DNA of 64,000 nt from Halobacteriales archaeon YIM A00010 (GCA_025041175.1 JAKCFJ010000001.1:682001-746000), one strand, 5' to 3'; shown: positions 1 through 8,397, counted from the stretch's first letter. Notes: a model not told the origin generated them from the letters alone. Numbers and translations: made by a program.

Positions 1-404
1 TTCCCGATGACACTATTCCAGTCACAGTACGGAACCGAACCCGGAGATCCGGTTCCGATCGGTGAATGAACGCCTGTGCAATAGTTGTTAGTGAAATGTA
101 ACGCATCTAGTTCCATCAGTACCTTTATACGTGATGGGGTAACGAAGAACAAATGAGAACGCCAGTAGCGCCATGAGGGCGTGTGCGTTCGTATTGAACG
201 CGCCGGGTGCAGGTACCACCCGACGCTGGGGTTCTCAAGCGACAAGAACACCCATGCTTGGGGATGAATCAGAGACATGTAACGGTGTCGCATCGTATCG
301 AGAAAGTGATCAGAGAACGCGCTGTCCGGTGTGCGGTCGGCCGGTTCGCACGCGTCTCGACCACCGGATGGGATGTCCGTTGGGGCGGTGGTGGCGATGA
401 CACT
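1..404. other. Intergenic region, no gene supported
   Basis: No open frame here has a convincing start, codon usage or recognisable product; the short frames that cross it overlap one another and run through the repeats further right. An AT-richer stretch near 95-135 could be promoter DNA, but no gene follows it directly. Confidence 0.5.
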
Positions 405-456
405 CCACCTTTTTTCCGCTCGGGTGGCCGGAGGCCACCCTCGCGCAAAAAATCTG
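405..456 (+). repeat. 52-bp repeat, left copy of an inverted pair
   Basis: The segment runs from a CCACCTTTTTT tract through a perfect hairpin (stem 422-429 with 433-440, loop GGA) to GCGCAAAAAATCTG. It is the exact reverse complement of 1223-1274 except for the inner 11 bases of the hairpin, where both stem arms changed together so pairing is kept. A third copy lies at 57202-57252. The two copies here face each other across the hypothetical gene at 553-1110. Confidence 0.85.
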
Positions 457-511
457 CATTGCAAGAGCTTCGCTCTTGCAGGCTCCCAGATGGACGAAGT
501 CCATCTGAGAG
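457..511. repeat. Inserted pair of triloop minihairpins
   Basis: Two perfect 9-bp-stem hairpins lie side by side: 460-480 (loop TTC, GAA on the other strand) and 487-507 (loop GAA), separated by six bases. Relative to the sister repeat at 1200-1222, where TCTG is followed directly by GACCAAAAAAGG, these 55 bases are extra. TCTG stands on both sides of the pair (453-456 and 504-507). This looks like a discrete insertion of a hairpin pair into an older repeat. Confidence 0.75.
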
Positions 512-552
512 GACCAAAAAAGGCCGCTCGCTACGCTCGCGGAGGGGCAGGA

Positions 553-1110
553 ATGACGCTGCCGTTGTTCCAGTTCCGGAATCAGCAGGGGGAGGTCGTG
601 AACCTCTCGGCCGCCACGGATCGGGCGGAGATCGTGACGGCGGAGCTATACCACAGCATCGATGTCGGGGAAGGATTATGGTGCAGACCCTGCCAGTCGA
701 CGGGTTGCGCGCATGCCACCCAGATCGAGCAGATACTGGCGACGGCGGGGCTTGGCAGGACCCGAACGGGCGGCTACGACGAATTGCCCGGCATCGCGCG
801 GTTCACGCGCTATGTCGCCACCGGCGAGATGGTGATCGAATGTTGGTTCGACAACGGCGCGTGCGTGCGCTTTCACGAACAGCGCGATGGCACGGTTGTG
901 CAGTCGGTGTTCACACCCGACGACTCGCGCGAACCGGCCGAGATGACCGAGAAACCGGATGCAGAGAACGCGCCCGCCTGTCTGGTCGACACGTTGGTGA
1001 CCTACTGCCAGTACCGACAGCGCGGCGATCTCGCTGGCTTACGGCAGCGCTACCCCGAACTGGCGCGCGTCGTCGGTGCGGCTGCCGCTGCATCTATCGC
1101 TGACGACTGA
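553..1110 (+). CDS. Hypothetical protein (185 aa) between inverted repeats
   Basis: I do not recognise this family. The frame is open further upstream, but that part is only translated repeat DNA, and the ATG at 553 is preceded by a good GGAGGGG ribosome site, so this start is chosen. The protein is soluble, with no signal peptide or membrane segment. It has a CRPCQSTGC cysteine cluster near residue 45 that might bind metal or form disulfides, and an acidic linker near residue 125. Its stop overlaps the start of the next composite repeat (1109 onward). It lies alone between inverted 52-bp repeats and may be cargo of a mobile unit, which is inference. Confidence 0.55.
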   Translation: MTLPLFQFRNQQGEVVNLSAATDRAEIVTAELYHSIDVGEGLWCRPCQSTGCAHATQIEQILATAGLGRTRTGGYDELPGIARFTRYVATGEMVIECWFDNGACVRFHEQRDGTVVQSVFTPDDSREPAEMTEKPDAENAPACLVDTLVTYCQYRQRGDLAGLRQRYPELARVVGAAAAASIADD

Positions 1111-1300
1111 CGGGGGCGGTAGCAGTGTGGTGGCGGAGCGGTTAGCGGAGGCGGAGCAGTGCGGGGAGTACACCTACCGCGAGCGCAGCTCCTGCGAGCG
1201 TAGCGAGCGGCCTTTTTTGGTCCAGATTTTTTGCGCGAGGGTGAGCGAAGCTCACCCGAGCGGAAAAAAGGTGGCGGACCAAAAAGGTGGGGTGGCATCG
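1109..1300. repeat. Composite hairpin-rich repeat, about 190 bp
   Basis: The left half is GC-rich with GGCGGAGCGG-type motifs and the string GGGGAGTACAC. The middle holds CGAGCGTAGCGAGCGGCC. The right half is the 52-bp module 1223-1274 with a perfect hairpin (1239-1246 with 1250-1257, loop GAA), then GCGGACCAAAAAGGTGG. The same module order, in reverse complement, is found at 57170-57400, and the GC-rich half recurs at 32540-32600. Function is unknown. Confidence 0.8.
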
Positions 1301-1335
1301 AGAGGTCTATCTACCGGCGGGACCGGAGCTATGGT

Positions 1336-1851
1336 GTGACCGAGTACGACGCGATCGTCTACGATCTCGATGGGACGCTCGTCGATCTTGCGGTCGACTG
1401 GGAGATCGTCGCACAGGAAAGCGCCGCGCTCCTCGAATCGGAGGGCGTCGACGCGGGCGGAACGGACCTGTGGGAGATGTTGGACCTCGCGGCTGCCAAC
1501 GACGCGCGGGACGCCATCGAGCGCATCGTCAGCGAACACGAGTGTCGCGGCGCGGAGCGGTCGACGCGCCTGCCCGCCGCCTCGGAGCTTCCCCGATCGG
1601 TTCCTGTTGCGGTCTGCTCGCTCAACTGCGAACGGGCGTGTCGGCTCGCGCTCGACTCCCACGGCATCACGGACCACGTCGAAACCGTGGTCGGCCGTGA
1701 CACCGTTTCGACGCGCAAACCCGATCCCGAACCGCTGCTCACCGCTGTCCGGCGGCTCGATGGAACGCCGGGAGAAACGCTGTTCGTGGGCGACTCACAG
1801 CGGGACGAACTGACCGCACAACGGGCCGGAACGGCCTACAGACACGTGTAA
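1336..1851 (+). CDS. HAD-family hydrolase (phosphoglycolate-phosphatase-like)
   Basis: This 171-aa protein is a haloacid-dehalogenase-fold phosphatase, probably acting on a small phosphorylated metabolite in the cytoplasm. Motif I is YDLDGTLVD (residues 8-16, nucleophile and acid aspartates), motif II is the serine in VCSLN, the conserved lysine is in TRKPDP, and motif III is FVGDSQRDE near the C-terminus. The helical cap is short, so it is smaller than typical Gph proteins (about 220 aa). The GTG at 1336 is chosen because the family begins a few residues before motif I; the upstream extension of the frame is translated repeat DNA. The true substrate cannot be told from sequence. Confidence 0.85.
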   Translation: MTEYDAIVYDLDGTLVDLAVDWEIVAQESAALLESEGVDAGGTDLWEMLDLAAANDARDAIERIVSEHECRGAERSTRLPAASELPRSVPVAVCSLNCERACRLALDSHGITDHVETVVGRDTVSTRKPDPEPLLTAVRRLDGTPGETLFVGDSQRDELTAQRAGTAYRHV

Positions 1852-2151
1852 ACAGTCCCTCCCTGCCCCCTGCGTCGCCTACGATCCGTAGAGGGTAGCG
1901 TAACAGTTACAAAAATCAGTACTATTCTGAATGAATCAGTCGTAATGAGAACCAGCGTCGGCGAAGGTTTATCTGCGATGTGGTCTCCTAGGGCGTGCTA
2001 TGCAGACCCCCAGCCGCGACCGCGGTACAGTGACCGAGCCAGCCCGGCCGGCAGTCGGGCCTGGGAATGTCTCCATCAGTGCCCCAACGATGGGGTGGGA
2101 CTGGCCGGGGCCACTCCGTTGCTCTCCTGCCACCCCGGAGGCCAGTCCCCA

Positions 2152-3903
2152 ATGACCCATCTCACCGAACAGTTTCACCTCCCCGAACAGTATCACGCTA
2201 TCTGTGACCGGCTCACCACGCTCGTCGCCCGTCACACCCGCCGGCTGCTCGCAGACGAGTACTGGGCCGATATCCACCTCGCTGCGATCGCCGGCCGACC
2301 ACCTCGCGATGCCTTCCACGATGTGGACGAATACGTCTACAGCCGGTTCAAGCGGTGTGTCTCCCACCGCGTCACCCAGGTCTTAGACGCCCACACCGAC
2401 GAGTACCACGCCTTCCAGTTCGTCACGGACACGGTTGCCGAGCGCAAGATCCGGCGGATCGGCTGGCGTCGCCTGCGCACCCGCCTGTTCGAGGACGACT
2501 CACCGTACATCCCGTGGGGGGTCCTCGAAGCCGTCGTTGGGAAGCTCAACACCTACTACGATCGCCACGGACGGTTTCCCGAGACGTACACCGAGCTTGT
2601 CGACCGCCCACAACCAAACGGTACCCTGCCCTACGCCCCGGACAAAGGCGATTACCACATCCATGGGCTGGCCGTCGAGGATGGAGAAGTGGTTGTTGCG
2701 CTGAACGCGCCGGACACGCTCACCCCGGCTTCCTATCACGACTGGACGACTCACGAACTCCGATTTCCCACCCACAGCCGATTTCACAAGCTGCTGGACG
2801 GTGGGGAATTGAAAGCTCCCACCCTCCACGCCTCTGAGGGTGACTACACGCTGGATGTGCCCATCTCGGTGCCCGAACATGCGTGTGAGACAGTGACCGA
2901 CCGCGTCATGGCGGTTGATCTCGGCGTGAAAAAACAGGCCACCGCGGTCGTGCTGGAAGCCGGCGAGGGGGCCACTCACGAGCAGCTCACCCCGCCACAG
3001 TTCATCGACCACCCCACCAAAGAAAAGCTGTTCCGGCTCAAGTCGGATGCAGACGGAATCAACGACCGCATCGCGCGCCTCCGCCAGCAGGGCAAGGCGC
3101 ATACCGAGCGGTTCGCTCAGTTGCTGGCCGAATATCGCCAGACTCGCCGAAAAGAACGCCGGCTGCGCGAACAGATCCAGCATGATGTGGCGAACGAACT
3201 GGTCTGGCTGGCCGCCGATCACGGCTGTGAGATGATCGTCTTCGAATCGTTGGGCCAACTCGACGCCGGAACCACGAGTGGAGTGACGGCGTGGTCGATC
3301 ACGTCGTGGGCACGTGGGGCGTTGCTTGACCGCGTCGAGTACAAAGCCCAATTGCTGGGAATTGGCGTCGAGACAGTGAATCCGTGGGGCACGAGTCGGT
3401 ACTGCCCGCGGTGTGGTGAGCGTGGGCAGACGGTCACCGCGCCGGATGATCACACCGAGTGCCGCCACGGCGGCCATTTCCACTGTCCCGCGTGTGGCTA
3501 TGAGTGTGATCGAGACGCGGTTGGGGCTGTTAACGTCGGTCGGAAATACCTCAACGGGTGTCTGATGGAGGAGGCGAATCCCACCGCCTATACGGAGGTG
3601 GGGAATCACGCCAGTTTTCCATCACACACTCGTTCGGATTCAGTTTCGCCCGACGACGCGTGTGCCCGTTCTGCTGGTGTTCAGTCTGCGACCGAAACAG
3701 GATCGGTGAGCGGTCGTCAGTCCCGGCGTTCCAACCAACGTGCTATGGCGTGCGGTGAGCGCAGCCGGAACGACACGGGTGGACTGACAGAAATCACGGT
3801 TCGGAACACAGGGTGGCGTTGCCCTAGCGGTAGCATCACACGGTACATCCTCACCTGTACAACCGATTCCAACGCGATGCTACTAAACCCGACTGAAAAT
3901 TAG
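2152..3903 (+). CDS. Stand-alone TnpB-like RNA-guided nuclease
   Basis: A 583-aa protein of the IS200/IS605 OrfB (TnpB) superfamily without a tnpA neighbour. The split RuvC site is intact: Asp256 in AVDLGVKK, Glu365 in FESLGQL and Asp455 in CDRDAVGAVN. A zinc ribbon (CPRCG and CPACG) lies between the last two. The N-terminal 250 residues are longer than in ordinary TnpB and the C-terminus continues about 110 residues past the last RuvC motif in low-complexity sequence. In TnpB systems that stretch often overlaps the guide (omega) RNA, so the real stop of function may be earlier. The start at 2152 is the ATG before the conserved region; upstream codons look non-coding. No clear transposon ends were seen, so it may be domesticated or a relic. 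Confidence 0.8.
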   Translation: MTHLTEQFHLPEQYHAICDRLTTLVARHTRRLLADEYWADIHLAAIAGRPPRDAFHDVDEYVYSRFKRCVSHRVTQVLDAHTDEYHAFQFVTDTVAERKIRRIGWRRLRTRLFEDDSPYIPWGVLEAVVGKLNTYYDRHGRFPETYTELVDRPQPNGTLPYAPDKGDYHIHGLAVEDGEVVVALNAPDTLTPASYHDWTTHELRFPTHSRFHKLLDGGELKAPTLHASEGDYTLDVPISVPEHACETVTDRVMAVDLGVKKQATAVVLEAGEGATHEQLTPPQFIDHPTKEKLFRLKSDADGINDRIARLRQQGKAHTERFAQLLAEYRQTRRKERRLREQIQHDVANELVWLAADHGCEMIVFESLGQLDAGTTSGVTAWSITSWARGALLDRVEYKAQLLGIGVETVNPWGTSRYCPRCGERGQTVTAPDDHTECRHGGHFHCPACGYECDRDAVGAVNVGRKYLNGCLMEEANPTAYTEVGNHASFPSHTRSDSVSPDDACARSAGVQSATETGSVSGRQSRRSNQRAMACGERSRNDTGGLTEITVRNTGWRCPSGSITRYILTCTTDSNAMLLNPTEN

Positions 3904-4033
3904 AACGGTTATCAGCGTGGTTTCGTGTCCCGTGACCAACCGACAGCGTCGTTGTGAACCTCGACTGACGTTTCGGAGCCAGGGGGTGAACGGATGGGGG
4001 ACGTGTTCACTCGTTACTGGACCGCTCGAGCGG

Positions 4034-4447
4034 TCAATCGTCTGCTGGAACCTTGTCTGATGGCCCCCTGTTGGCTGCCTCGATGGTGGCTGCCCGCCAC
4101 GCCATGAGGAGCATTACCACGATCAGACACGGTCCCCACACGAAGAACGTCGCCAGGAGGAACTCGTTGCCGGTGCCGAAGGCAACCCACCACGTTACCG
4201 GAAGGAGCCACTGACCGATGAGGAACAGCCCGGTGACGACGCGACGCAACTGCCCCGTTACTGCAAGCGCCTCGACCGCGACACCGGTGACGATAGCGAG
4301 GATCGAGAGCATCCCGAGGTGAGCGTGGCCAGCGACCAACCAGAACGGCGGAGCCTGTTCGATTGCGAAAAGATAGCCCTGGTAGAGCCCGACGCACATC
4401 ATCACAGCGAGCCCGAGAAATCCAGACGTCTTGAGCACTCGTGTCAT
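4034..4447 (-). CDS. Membrane protein with HAHLG motif
   Basis: A 137-aa protein with four hydrophobic segments (about residues 7-30, 38-60, 68-88 and 95-118) and a charged C-terminal tail. The segment AGHAHLGML resembles the His-containing helices of small haem or oxidase-associated membrane proteins, but I cannot assign the family firmly. The ATG at 4447 is preferred because translation from the longer frame would run through the promoter of the divergent HTH-10 gene. Divergent arrangement with 4624-5253 suggests the regulator may control it. Confidence 0.65.
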   Translation of the reverse strand: MTRVLKTSGFLGLAVMMCVGLYQGYLFAIEQAPPFWLVAGHAHLGMLSILAIVTGVAVEALAVTGQLRRVVTGLFLIGQWLLPVTWWVAFGTGNEFLLATFFVWGPCLIVVMLLMAWRAATIEAANRGPSDKVPADD

Positions 4448-4570
4448 GCTGTCCTTCGATGCCCGGAAGACAGTCGCTTTTCCCGTTCGATGCGCCTGGG
4501 TTGTCCGTTCAACGGGGTCTCCATCGAGACCATGTCCGGAAACACGAACGCACCAACCGTAGATTCTCGC

Positions 4571-4584
4571 GCAAACATGTTTGC
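4571..4584. promoter_or_regulatory. Palindrome GCAAACATGTTTGC, candidate operator
   Basis: A perfect 14-bp palindrome lies 40 bp before the start of the HTH-10 regulator. Its core AAACATGTTT recurs at 5437-5446 in front of the SnoaL-like gene on the other side of the regulator. Two copies flanking a regulator gene suggest autoregulation plus control of the neighbour. Inference from position only. Confidence 0.5.
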
Positions 4585-4623
4585 AGGTACATCGATACGG
4601 ACTCGGATCGATTGTCGTGGTGT

Positions 4624-5253
4624 ATGCCACACGTCAAGATGAAGGTCAAACCCGGTGGGAGCCTCACCGAGTTGGCGAGGGAACTGCCAGACGCCGAGCT
4701 CCGGTTCGTGGCCTCGTGGCCCGCAGAGGATGGTCTGCTCGGAATTGCGGAAGTGCAAGCGGCAACACCGGAGACAGTCGCCGAATTCATCGCCGAAGCC
4801 CCCGAGATCCAATCCACAGAAGTGTTGCATAGAGAACAGCAACGTCTGTTGCTTCAGTTCCTGATGCCGACCGATCCGGCACCGCACCACGCCGCGCTTT
4901 CCTCGGAGATGCTTCCGCAGTTTCCGATGATCGTTCGAAACGGGTGGATCATCAGTGAAACGACCGTCTCACACGACCGACTGGCGCAATACAAGGCCGA
5001 ATTGGACGCCGCTGGTGTCACATACGAGGTCATCTCGCTCACTCAGTCGCTCGATCCGACGACGCTACTCACGGATCGACAGCACCAGTTCGTTACCGAA
5101 GCGATCGAACGTGGCTACTACGATAACCCGCGCGAGTGTTCGCTTACGGATCTCGCAGCTGCGCTGGACGTCAATAAAGCGACGGCGAGTGGCATCCTCC
5201 ATCGTGCCGAAGGGCGGATCATCAAGGAGTTTATCGGCGAACCAATAGTGTGA
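4624..5253 (+). CDS. HTH-10 (bacterioopsin-activator type) transcriptional regulator
   Basis: A 209-aa regulator of the haloarchaeal Bat/HTH-10 type. Residues 1-150 form an alpha-beta sensory region without clear catalytic residues. The C-terminal part begins with LLTDRQHQFVTEAIERGYYD and continues into a helix-turn-helix (SLTDLAAALDVNKATASGILHRAEGRI), the signature of the family. The ATG at 4624 is the first that fits the family length. Many relatives regulate their own neighbourhood; here two copies of an AAACATGTTT palindrome bracket the gene. The ligand is unknown. Confidence 0.85.
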   Translation: MPHVKMKVKPGGSLTELARELPDAELRFVASWPAEDGLLGIAEVQAATPETVAEFIAEAPEIQSTEVLHREQQRLLLQFLMPTDPAPHHAALSSEMLPQFPMIVRNGWIISETTVSHDRLAQYKAELDAAGVTYEVISLTQSLDPTTLLTDRQHQFVTEAIERGYYDNPRECSLTDLAAALDVNKATASGILHRAEGRIIKEFIGEPIV

Positions 5254-5435
5254 ATGGAAACCACGAATGACCACCTGGACAGCCCATTCACGTGCTTGGC
5301 TCCGACAAAGAAACCGGATACTCGTGTGAATCGAGTAATGCGCGACAACGACGCTATGAGTCCGAGACCGAGAGCAATCCTGATGGCCCGACTAGCATGT
5401 TTATAATAAAGTCTTTTTGACATAATGGGTTGATG

Positions 5436-5448
5436 GAAACATGTTTGC
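5436..5448. promoter_or_regulatory. Second AAACATGTTT palindrome, candidate operator
   Basis: GAAACATGTTTGC lies about 40 bp before the chosen start of the SnoaL-like gene and just after an AT-rich promoter-like stretch (5400-5425). Because it sits inside a possible longer reading frame, it supports the downstream start at 5487. Confidence 0.5.
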
Positions 5449-5486
5449 GGAAACGTTGGTGGGTTGGTAGAGCCAACGAGCGATTG

Positions 5487-6011
5487 ATGACGACGGATTC
5501 ACACGACAAAACTCCCGTGATCGGCTCCGCAGACGAAGCAGCCGTCCGCGATCTCTACCAACAGTTGATGGATGGCTGGAACCAAGGTAGTGGCGACGCT
5601 TTTGCCGAAGTGTTCACTGAGGATGGTGATCTCGTGGGCTTCGACGGGACTCACTTCCACGGGCAAGAGGAGATCGCAACGTTTCACCAGCAGCTCTTCG
5701 ACAAGTGGATGAAAGGAACGCGCTTGGTAGGACAGGTCAAGAGCGTGCGGCTCCTGAGTCCCGACGTCGCTCTCATGCACGCGACCGGTAGCACAGTGAT
5801 GCGCGACAGATCCGAGCCGTCACCGGAACGCGATTCGATCGTCACGCTGGTGGCCGTGCGCCAAAGCGGTCAATGGCGGCTCGCTACGCTCCACAACACC
5901 CGCAAACGGCCGATAGGTCCGATCACGTTTCCGCTTTGGAAGCTTTCAGACTGGTTGTGGAAAGTGCTTTATCTGTTCAAAGGAATGTCACGGGAATTCG
6001 GCGGTAGCTAA
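5487..6011 (+). CDS. SnoaL/DUF4440-like protein (NTF2 fold)
   Basis: A 174-aa protein of the SgcJ/EcaC-type nuclear-transport-factor-2 fold. Typical features are the N-terminal VRDLYQQLMDGWNQGSGDAFAEVF helix pair, the strand GDLVGFDGTHFHGQEEI and the C-terminal VRQSGQWRLATLHNT strand. Such proteins bind small hydrophobic ligands or act as isomerases; the ligand here is unknown. The C-terminal 35 residues carry an amphipathic or hydrophobic helix that most relatives lack. The ATG at 5487 is chosen over 5430 because the earlier start would put the palindrome inside the coding region. Confidence 0.8.
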   Translation: MTTDSHDKTPVIGSADEAAVRDLYQQLMDGWNQGSGDAFAEVFTEDGDLVGFDGTHFHGQEEIATFHQQLFDKWMKGTRLVGQVKSVRLLSPDVALMHATGSTVMRDRSEPSPERDSIVTLVAVRQSGQWRLATLHNTRKRPIGPITFPLWKLSDWLWKVLYLFKGMSREFGGS

Positions 6012-6019
6012 GGGGAAAG

Positions 6020-6262
6020 CTACGCTCGCCCCTGCATTCGGCGAGCGTACAGAAAAACCGCGACCGCGGTGATGGCCCAGACGACCGAGCCGACACGGAG
6101 GGCGAACACGGCGCGGTCGGTCCACGTGCCGAGGGGTCCGGTGCTGAGAGACAACGCGGCGACCACGGGCGCGCCGAGGAGGATCGTCAGCACGAATGTG
6201 ACCTGCATCACCCAGCCGTAGTCCACTCCCTCTGGTGTCGTCGTTTCGATGTGCTCAGGCAT
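6020..6262 (-). CDS. Small two-helix membrane protein (DUF5822-like)
   Basis: An 80-aa protein beginning MPEHIETTTPEGVDYGWVMQ, followed by two transmembrane helices (about 18-42 and 52-74) and a basic C-terminus. The N-terminal EGVDYGWVMQ pattern is familiar from a conserved haloarchaeal family annotated as DUF5822; the family name is from memory. It converges on the SnoaL-like gene with eight bases between stops. Function unknown. Confidence 0.7.
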   Translation of the reverse strand: MPEHIETTTPEGVDYGWVMQVTFVLTILLGAPVVAALSLSTGPLGTWTDRAVFALRVGSVVWAITAVAVFLYARRMQGRA

Positions 6263-6401
6263 GGCTCTCGCTTCGACTCGAAGTGAATGAAAATGCGAAG
6301 GCAGGACGAATAAACCTACTCGTTCGGGCTGTTTCTGAGGAATCTTGGTTTCGCCACCCCGGATCGAACACGTTTACCGGACGCGGCGACCACCATCAGC
6401 T

Positions 6402-7214
6402 ATGCCGTCAGTGACAGCGATCCGTTCGATGGCTGGCTCCGAGCCGATAACGATGCTCACTGCCTACGACGCACCGACAGCGCGCCTCGTCGAGGAGGCG
6501 GGTGTCGACATCGTCCTCGTTGGTGACAGCATGGGCAACGCTGCGCTCGGATACGAGTCGACGCTGCCGGTCACCGTCGACGAGACGGCGAGCCACACGG
6601 AAGCCGTCGCCCGCGCCACTGAGGACGCCCTCGTCGTGGCTGACATGCCGTTCCTTTCGTTCGGGGCCGACGCGGCCGAAAGCGTCCGCAACTGCGGCCG
6701 GATGCTCAAAGAGGCGGGTGCCGGTGCCGTCAAACTCGAATCCGGGCCCCACACCGTCGATCTCACCGAACGGCTCGTCCAGCTCGGGATTCCCGTCATG
6801 GCACACCTCGGATTGACGCCCCAACGGGTGAACGAACTCGGAGGCTACACCAGACAGGGAACGACCGAGGAGGCCGCCCAGGAGATAGTCGATCTCGCGC
6901 GCGCTCACGAGGAGGCCGGCGCGTTCTCGCTCGTCCTCGAACACGTGCCCGCGAACCTCGCGGCCCACGTCACTGACGAACTCGCTATCCCGACGATTGG
7001 CATCGGTGCCGGTCCCGACTGTGACGGCCAGGTGCTCGTATTCCACGACGCGGTCGGACTCAGCGAAAGCCCACCACCGTTCGCGACGGCGTTCGGGGAC
7101 GTCCGTGGCGAACTACAGCGCGCACTCGACGGATACGTCGAGGCGGTCGAATCGGGATCGTTCCCTGCCGAGGAACACAGCCACGTCGAAGAGACGCTGG
7201 ACGAACTGTACTGA
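6402..7214 (+). CDS. panB: 3-methyl-2-oxobutanoate hydroxymethyltransferase
   Basis: Ketopantoate hydroxymethyltransferase (270 aa) transfers a hydroxymethyl group from methylene-tetrahydropterin to 2-oxoisovalerate, the first committed step of pantothenate and CoA synthesis. The TIM-barrel motifs are all present: TMLTAYDAPTARL, the metal-binding VGDSMGN, VKLESGP, MAHLGLTPQ and IGIGAGPDCDGQVLV, with the catalytic glutamate in LVLEHVP. The ATG at 6402 gives the normal family length; earlier codons belong to the leader. It is monocistronic and converges on the hydrolase at 7219. Confidence 0.95.
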   Translation: MPSVTAIRSMAGSEPITMLTAYDAPTARLVEEAGVDIVLVGDSMGNAALGYESTLPVTVDETASHTEAVARATEDALVVADMPFLSFGADAAESVRNCGRMLKEAGAGAVKLESGPHTVDLTERLVQLGIPVMAHLGLTPQRVNELGGYTRQGTTEEAAQEIVDLARAHEEAGAFSLVLEHVPANLAAHVTDELAIPTIGIGAGPDCDGQVLVFHDAVGLSESPPPFATAFGDVRGELQRALDGYVEAVESGSFPAEEHSHVEETLDELY

Positions 7215-7218
7215 ACCG

Positions 7219-7986
7219 TTACACGGACGATAGGAACGATCCAACGGCGTCGTTCCACTGTTCGGGCCGTTCGAGCATCGAGAGGTGGGCCGCGTCCGGA
7301 ACCGTCACCTGCTGACAGTTCGGTACGTTCTCCGCGAGATACTCGTGGAAAGACACCGGAGTGAGCTGGTCGTGTTCGCCAGTAATGGCCAGACACGGCG
7401 TCGAGATCTCGGATACCCGATCGCGCACGTCGAAGGCGTTACAACTCAGAAAATCACGCCGGAGCACGTCCAACCCCACCTCGCGCATCGCTTCGTTCGA
7501 AACGCGTTCGGTGTCCGCGTCGGCGTCGTGAAACAACAGATTCGTCCCGTGGAGCAGCTCCGTCGTGCCGTCGAGATCCGATTCGAGCAACTCGAGCAGC
7601 TCGTCGGTCACGCCGAGCTTCGCGCCCGTCCCGCAGAGGACGAGCGCGTCGAGCGCGTTCCGTTCGAGGGCGAGCCACATCGCCACGGCACCACCCAGGG
7701 AGTTACCGTCCACCACGCCCCCATTCACCTCCCGAACCACGGCGAGCACGTCGTCCGCGTACGCGGCGAGCGTTTCGTATCCCGGCTCGGTGTCGATGTC
7801 CTCGCTCTCCCCGTGACCGCTCAGATCGAGCGCGACGGCCGGACGGTCGTTCGCACGGCGACCGTACTGGTTGACCCACAGCTGGTGGGTGCCACCGCTG
7901 CCGTGAACGTACACTACTGGCTCTCCGTCCCCGAAATCCGTCCGCCGATACGCCGTCTCGCGCCCGTCGTGACGAACGCTTTCCAT
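7219..7986 (-). CDS. Alpha/beta-fold hydrolase
   Basis: A 255-aa cytoplasmic alpha/beta hydrolase. The oxyanion loop is YVHGSGGT, the nucleophile elbow is DGNSLGG (Ser), the acid is Asp in TGEHDQLTP and the base is His in PDAAHLS, so the triad is complete. The substrate is not predictable; relatives include esterases and C-C bond hydrolases. The ATG at 7986 is the first giving the family N-terminus; the longer frame extends into the AT-rich divergent promoter. Confidence 0.88.
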   Translation of the reverse strand: MESVRHDGRETAYRRTDFGDGEPVVYVHGSGGTHQLWVNQYGRRANDRPAVALDLSGHGESEDIDTEPGYETLAAYADDVLAVVREVNGGVVDGNSLGGAVAMWLALERNALDALVLCGTGAKLGVTDELLELLESDLDGTTELLHGTNLLFHDADADTERVSNEAMREVGLDVLRRDFLSCNAFDVRDRVSEISTPCLAITGEHDQLTPVSFHEYLAENVPNCQQVTVPDAAHLSMLERPEQWNDAVGSFLSSV

Positions 7987-8127
7987 ACCGGAACTACGCC
8001 GACAGCCACATAAACACACCACGTCTCCCGCTAGGTACTCTCTCGCTCTACTGCTCCCATCCAATGATCCGAACCGCATTTCTATCGATGTTTCGACTGT
8101 CTACACCGTACTGCGCTTTTCTGCAGA

Positions 8128-8163
8128 AGGCTTATATAGTATTACGACTAACTTTGAGTTAGG
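8128..8163. promoter_or_regulatory. TATA box and small inverted repeat before the DUF7127-cdc48 operon
   Basis: GCTTATATAG at 8129-8138 is a good haloarchaeal TATA box about 30 bp before the ATG at 8164, which predicts a very short leader or leaderless transcript. CTAAC and GTTAG form a five-base inverted repeat around TTTGA just before the start codon. Confidence 0.55.
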
Positions 8164-8397
8164 ATGAACGATCAACAGCAATTCTCGGGAGAGGGAGCGC
8201 CCGTTTCTCGGTACGAGTACGACGATGTGACCGTCTTCGTGATGGACACGGGGGCTGGAACCGACGCGACAGTCGACATCGCCGATGGGACGGCGATGTT
8301 CGTCGTCGGTGGTAAGCAGTACGACTTCGACCTTCCGGCAGGTGACGCGCAAGCGTTTATGAAAAACGGGATCGTTGGTGTAGAGGTAGAACGATGA
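8164..8397 (+). CDS. Small conserved protein of the Cdc48 operon (DUF7127-like)
   Basis: A 77-aa acidic protein, mostly beta strands ([30 protein letters not shown]), which resembles the Hsp20-like small haloarchaeal proteins placed in front of Cdc48. Its last codons overlap the cdc48 start (ATGA-type overlap at 8394-8397), so the two are translationally coupled. A role as an adaptor or substrate-handling partner of the ATPase is inference. Confidence 0.8.
   Translation: MNDQQQFSGEGAPVSRYEYDDVTVFVMDTGAGTDATVDIADGTAMFVVGGKQYDFDLPAGDAQAFMKNGIVGVEVER

Noticed and set aside
331-552. Longer N-terminus for the first hypothetical protein
   Set aside because: It would translate the hairpin repeats, while a strong ribosome site precedes ATG 553.
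405-1274. CRISPR array
   Set aside because: The repeats are inverted, irregularly spaced and have no uniform spacers; no cas gene is present.
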